Positions 35,042 to 36,875 of a DNA stretch of 36,875 bases are shown here, in pieces. The DNA comes from Methylomonas koyamae (GTDB lineage Bacteria; Pseudomonadota; Gammaproteobacteria; Methylococcales; Methylomonadaceae). The notes beneath the pieces were generated by a model that did not search any database, had not been told where the DNA came from, and saw nothing but the letters and a program-made list of their open reading frames with translations. Made by a program: the position numbers and the translations under genes. Numbering within the stretch: the stretch's first letter is position 1; every line of letters begins with the position of its first letter. The DNA is taken from contig NZ_LUUK01000195.1 of NCBI RefSeq assembly GCF_001644025.1, positions 1 through 36,875 of the forward strand, in the 5' to 3' direction.

Positions 35042-36148
35042 GTGATAACTCCCGCCAGCACAGAACCCGCCACGATACTGATCGTCGACGACATGCCCGA
35101 GAACCTGCACATCCTCGGCACCTTGTTGCAGGGCGCCGGCTATCGGGTCAAGGCCGCCAATTCCGGCGCCGCCGCGCTACGCTATGCCAACCAAACCCCG
35201 AGCCCGGACTTGATCCTGCTGGACGTCATGATGCCGGAACTCGACGGCTACCAAGTATTGACCCGTTTGAAGGCCGCACCCGGCAGCGCCGACATTCCGG
35301 TGATCTTCCTGACCGCGCTCGACGACGCCCGCGACGAACAGTACGGTCTGCAACTCGGGGCCGCCGACTACATCGCCAAGCCCATCCAGCCCGCCGTGGT
35401 GCTGACCAGGGTCGCGGCCCAGCTCGAAGCCAAACGAGCGCGCGACTGGCTAGCCGATCAAAATGCCTTTCTGGAAAATGAAATCGGCAAGCGCATGGCG
35501 GAAAACGAACTGACCCAAAACGTCAGTATTCTGGCCTTGGCGCATCTGGCTGAAACCCGCGACCCGGAAACCGGCCAACATCTATTGCGCACCCAAGGCT
35601 ATGTTCGAACCTTGGCCGAATGCTTGCGGGATCATCCTCGCTTCAGCCAGACGCTGACCCCGAATTATATTAAATTGTTAACGCGTTCTGCCCCGCTGCA
35701 CGACATCGGCAAAGTCGGCATTCCCGACTATATTCTTACCAAACCCGGCAAGCTGACCGCCGCCGAGTGGGAAATCATGAAAACCCACGCCAAGCTCGGC
35801 AGCGACGCCATCGAACGCGCCGAACGCGACGTTCGCGCCTCGGCGGCGTTTTTGGCGCTGGCCAAGGAAATCGCCCACTGGCATCATGAAAAATGGGACG
35901 GCGGCGGCTACCCCGAAGGCCTGCAAGGCGAGGCGATACCGGTGTCGGCCCGCATTATGGCGTTGGCCGACGTCTTCGACGCGCTGATATCCCAACGCAG
36001 CTACAAACCGCCGATCGATTTCGGCGAAGCCGCCGACATCATCATGGCCGGCCGGGGTCGGCATTTCGATCCCGATATTGCCGACGGCTTCGCGCACTGT
36101 CTGGAGAACTTCAAAATGATCGCAACCGAATTCCGGGACCCGCTTTAG
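35042..36148 (+). CDS. Response regulator with HD-GYP phosphodiesterase domain
   Basis: A 368-residue protein starting with GTG (no nearby ATG). The receiver domain is at about 11-130 with phospho-acceptor Asp61 (LILLDVMMPE) and acidic pair IVDD (14-17). A linker helix (135-160) leads to an HD-GYP domain: H220-D221-IGKVGIPDYIL and HHEKWDGGGYPEGL (about 281-294). The typical GYP triplet is present as G-G-Y-P. It is expected to degrade cyclic di-GMP under control of a kinase (RpfG-like). Thirty-five bases downstream begins a membrane protein with a PAS start, probably that kinase. Regulated traits could include motility and biofilm, but no target is visible. Confidence 0.93.
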   Translation: MITPASTEPATILIVDDMPENLHILGTLLQGAGYRVKAANSGAAALRYANQTPSPDLILLDVMMPELDGYQVLTRLKAAPGSADIPVIFLTALDDARDEQYGLQLGAADYIAKPIQPAVVLTRVAAQLEAKRARDWLADQNAFLENEIGKRMAENELTQNVSILALAHLAETRDPETGQHLLRTQGYVRTLAECLRDHPRFSQTLTPNYIKLLTRSAPLHDIGKVGIPDYILTKPGKLTAAEWEIMKTHAKLGSDAIERAERDVRASAAFLALAKEIAHWHHEKWDGGGYPEGLQGEAIPVSARIMALADVFDALISQRSYKPPIDFGEAADIIMAGRGRHFDPDIADGFAHCLENFKMIATEFRDPL

Positions 36149-36183
36149 CGCCAACCGGCGGCCCAATCCAACCGGACAGCAGC

Positions 36184-36875
36184 ATGCCTCCCAACGCCGC
36201 CAGACCCTTCTCGCAAACCCAACCCGCGGTGTTGAGCCGGGGCCAGATCGGCAAAATCGTCGGTTTATACGCGCTGACCGGGTTCTTATGGATACTGTTC
36301 TCGGACGAAGCCATCGTCGCGCTATTTCCGGAGCCAGCGCGATTCGCCTTCGTCAGCACGGTAAAAGGCTGGATTTTCGTGGCCTTGACCACCTTGCTAC
36401 TCTACCTGCTATTGACCCGTTACGGCCGCCACGCCGACGCTTTAGCCCCCGCGCCAGCCGAGGTTCGCCCTGGAGCGCTTCGCTTAGTACTGGCCGGTTT
36501 GTTACCGGCCCTGGCGGCCGGCGTCCAATGGAGCCTATGGAGCATCGTTTCGCCCTATGTCTGGTTTCTGATGTTTCCGGCCGTTTTCTTTTCCGGCTGG
36601 CTGGGCGGCTGGCTCAGCGGTTTACTGGCGACGCTGCTCGCGATCGGCCTAGTCTGGTACATCTTCATCCCGCCGCCATTCTCGTTCGAATTGGCCGAGC
36701 CGGCCCAATTCGTATCGATGACCTTGTTTCTGACCATGGGTGTTTTATTCAGTTACTTCCACCATCGTCTACACCAGCTGATCGCCACCAACCGCCAATT
36801 GTTAAACGCCAGCGAATCCGGCTATCTGACGACCTTGCAAAGCATCGGCGACGCGGTCGTCGCGGTCGATGCGGC
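36184..36875 (+). CDS. Membrane sensor protein with PAS domain, 5' part only
   Basis: The frame is open from the ATG at 36184 to the window edge (230 full codons). The N-terminus has about six predicted transmembrane helices in two groups: ALTGFLWILFSDEAI and GWIFVALTTLLLYLLLT, then LVLAGLLPALAAG, YVWFLMFPAVFFSGWLGGWLSGLLATLLAIGLVWYIF and later MTLFLTMGVLFSYF. The second group resembles the DUF4118/KdpD-like four-helix sensor. A PAS-type start, SGYLTTLQSIGDAVVAVDA, follows at the end. Such proteins are usually sensor histidine kinases or diguanylate cyclases; the transmitter domain lies beyond the window. Being 35 bases after an HD-GYP response regulator, it is its likely partner. Confidence 0.8.
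   Translation, partial: MPPNAARPFSQTQPAVLSRGQIGKIVGLYALTGFLWILFSDEAIVALFPEPARFAFVSTVKGWIFVALTTLLLYLLLTRYGRHADALAPAPAEVRPGALRLVLAGLLPALAAGVQWSLWSIVSPYVWFLMFPAVFFSGWLGGWLSGLLATLLAIGLVWYIFIPPPFSFELAEPAQFVSMTLFLTMGVLFSYFHHRLHQLIATNRQLLNASESGYLTTLQSIGDAVVAVDA

Overview
The window looks like a chromosomal segment of a fairly GC-rich gammaproteobacterium. The evidence is the core gene content and order: dnaX-ybaB-recR with the 4.5S RNA gene upstream, cysD/cysN, yajQ, trxC, cbpA-cbpM, hinT and a one-piece tmRNA with an ANDENY-type tag. A secreted protein with an IPLPA-type C-terminal sorting tail and the codon usage recall Methylomonas-like methanotrophs (Methylococcales). That is an impression only, because the window holds no methane-oxidation gene.

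Layout. 1-2420 is a visibly AT-rich accessory patch. It holds the 3' end of a DUF3368/PIN-like toxin gene, a CoiA-like nuclease gene and, divergent from it, an unrecognised membrane protein with a zinc-ribbon-like tail. At 2440-3075 a REP-associated tyrosine transposase (RAYT) sits between two inverted REP hairpins. At 3402-3947 lies a degenerate 21-bp tandem repeat array with no convincing gene. 4303-8868 carries two tandem chemoreceptors and a lipoprotein on the minus strand. 9040-12888 carries yajQ, a thioredoxin-fold protein, a YjgR/HerA-like ATPase, a VOC protein and a WYL regulator on the plus strand. 13005-14863 is an AAA ATPase + RloB pair, a candidate anti-phage module, directly upstream of a phosphohexomutase gene. 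16370-17666 encodes two exported proteins.

17716-20745 is the sulfate-activation locus cysD-x-cysN on the minus strand. A small secreted DUF4124/Excalibur gene is lodged between cysD and cysN, and CysN ends in what looks like a decayed APS-kinase domain. 20832-22728 holds an unknown protein and a TPR-less GT41 (OGT-like) glycosyltransferase. 22840-25499 is a compact proteostasis operon on the minus strand: cbpA, cbpM, an M48 protease and trxC. A 173-bp MITE-like element with terminal inverted repeats and a TTAC duplication follows. Next come ssrA (tmRNA) with its terminator and a radical-SAM RNA methyltransferase with both RlmN-like and Cfr-like features. 27975-31734 holds a POT peptide transporter, two unknown small proteins and an MHS-type MFS symporter. 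31779-34859 (minus strand) is ffs, dnaX, ybaB, recR, hinT. The window ends with an HD-GYP response regulator and the 5' part of a membrane sensor protein with a PAS start, probably its partner kinase.

The most interesting items are the RloAB-like pair, the RlmN/Cfr-intermediate methyltransferase beside ssrA, the CysN fusion relic, the RAYT/REP unit, the 21-bp array and the MITE-like element. No CRISPR array, prophage or tRNA gene was seen.
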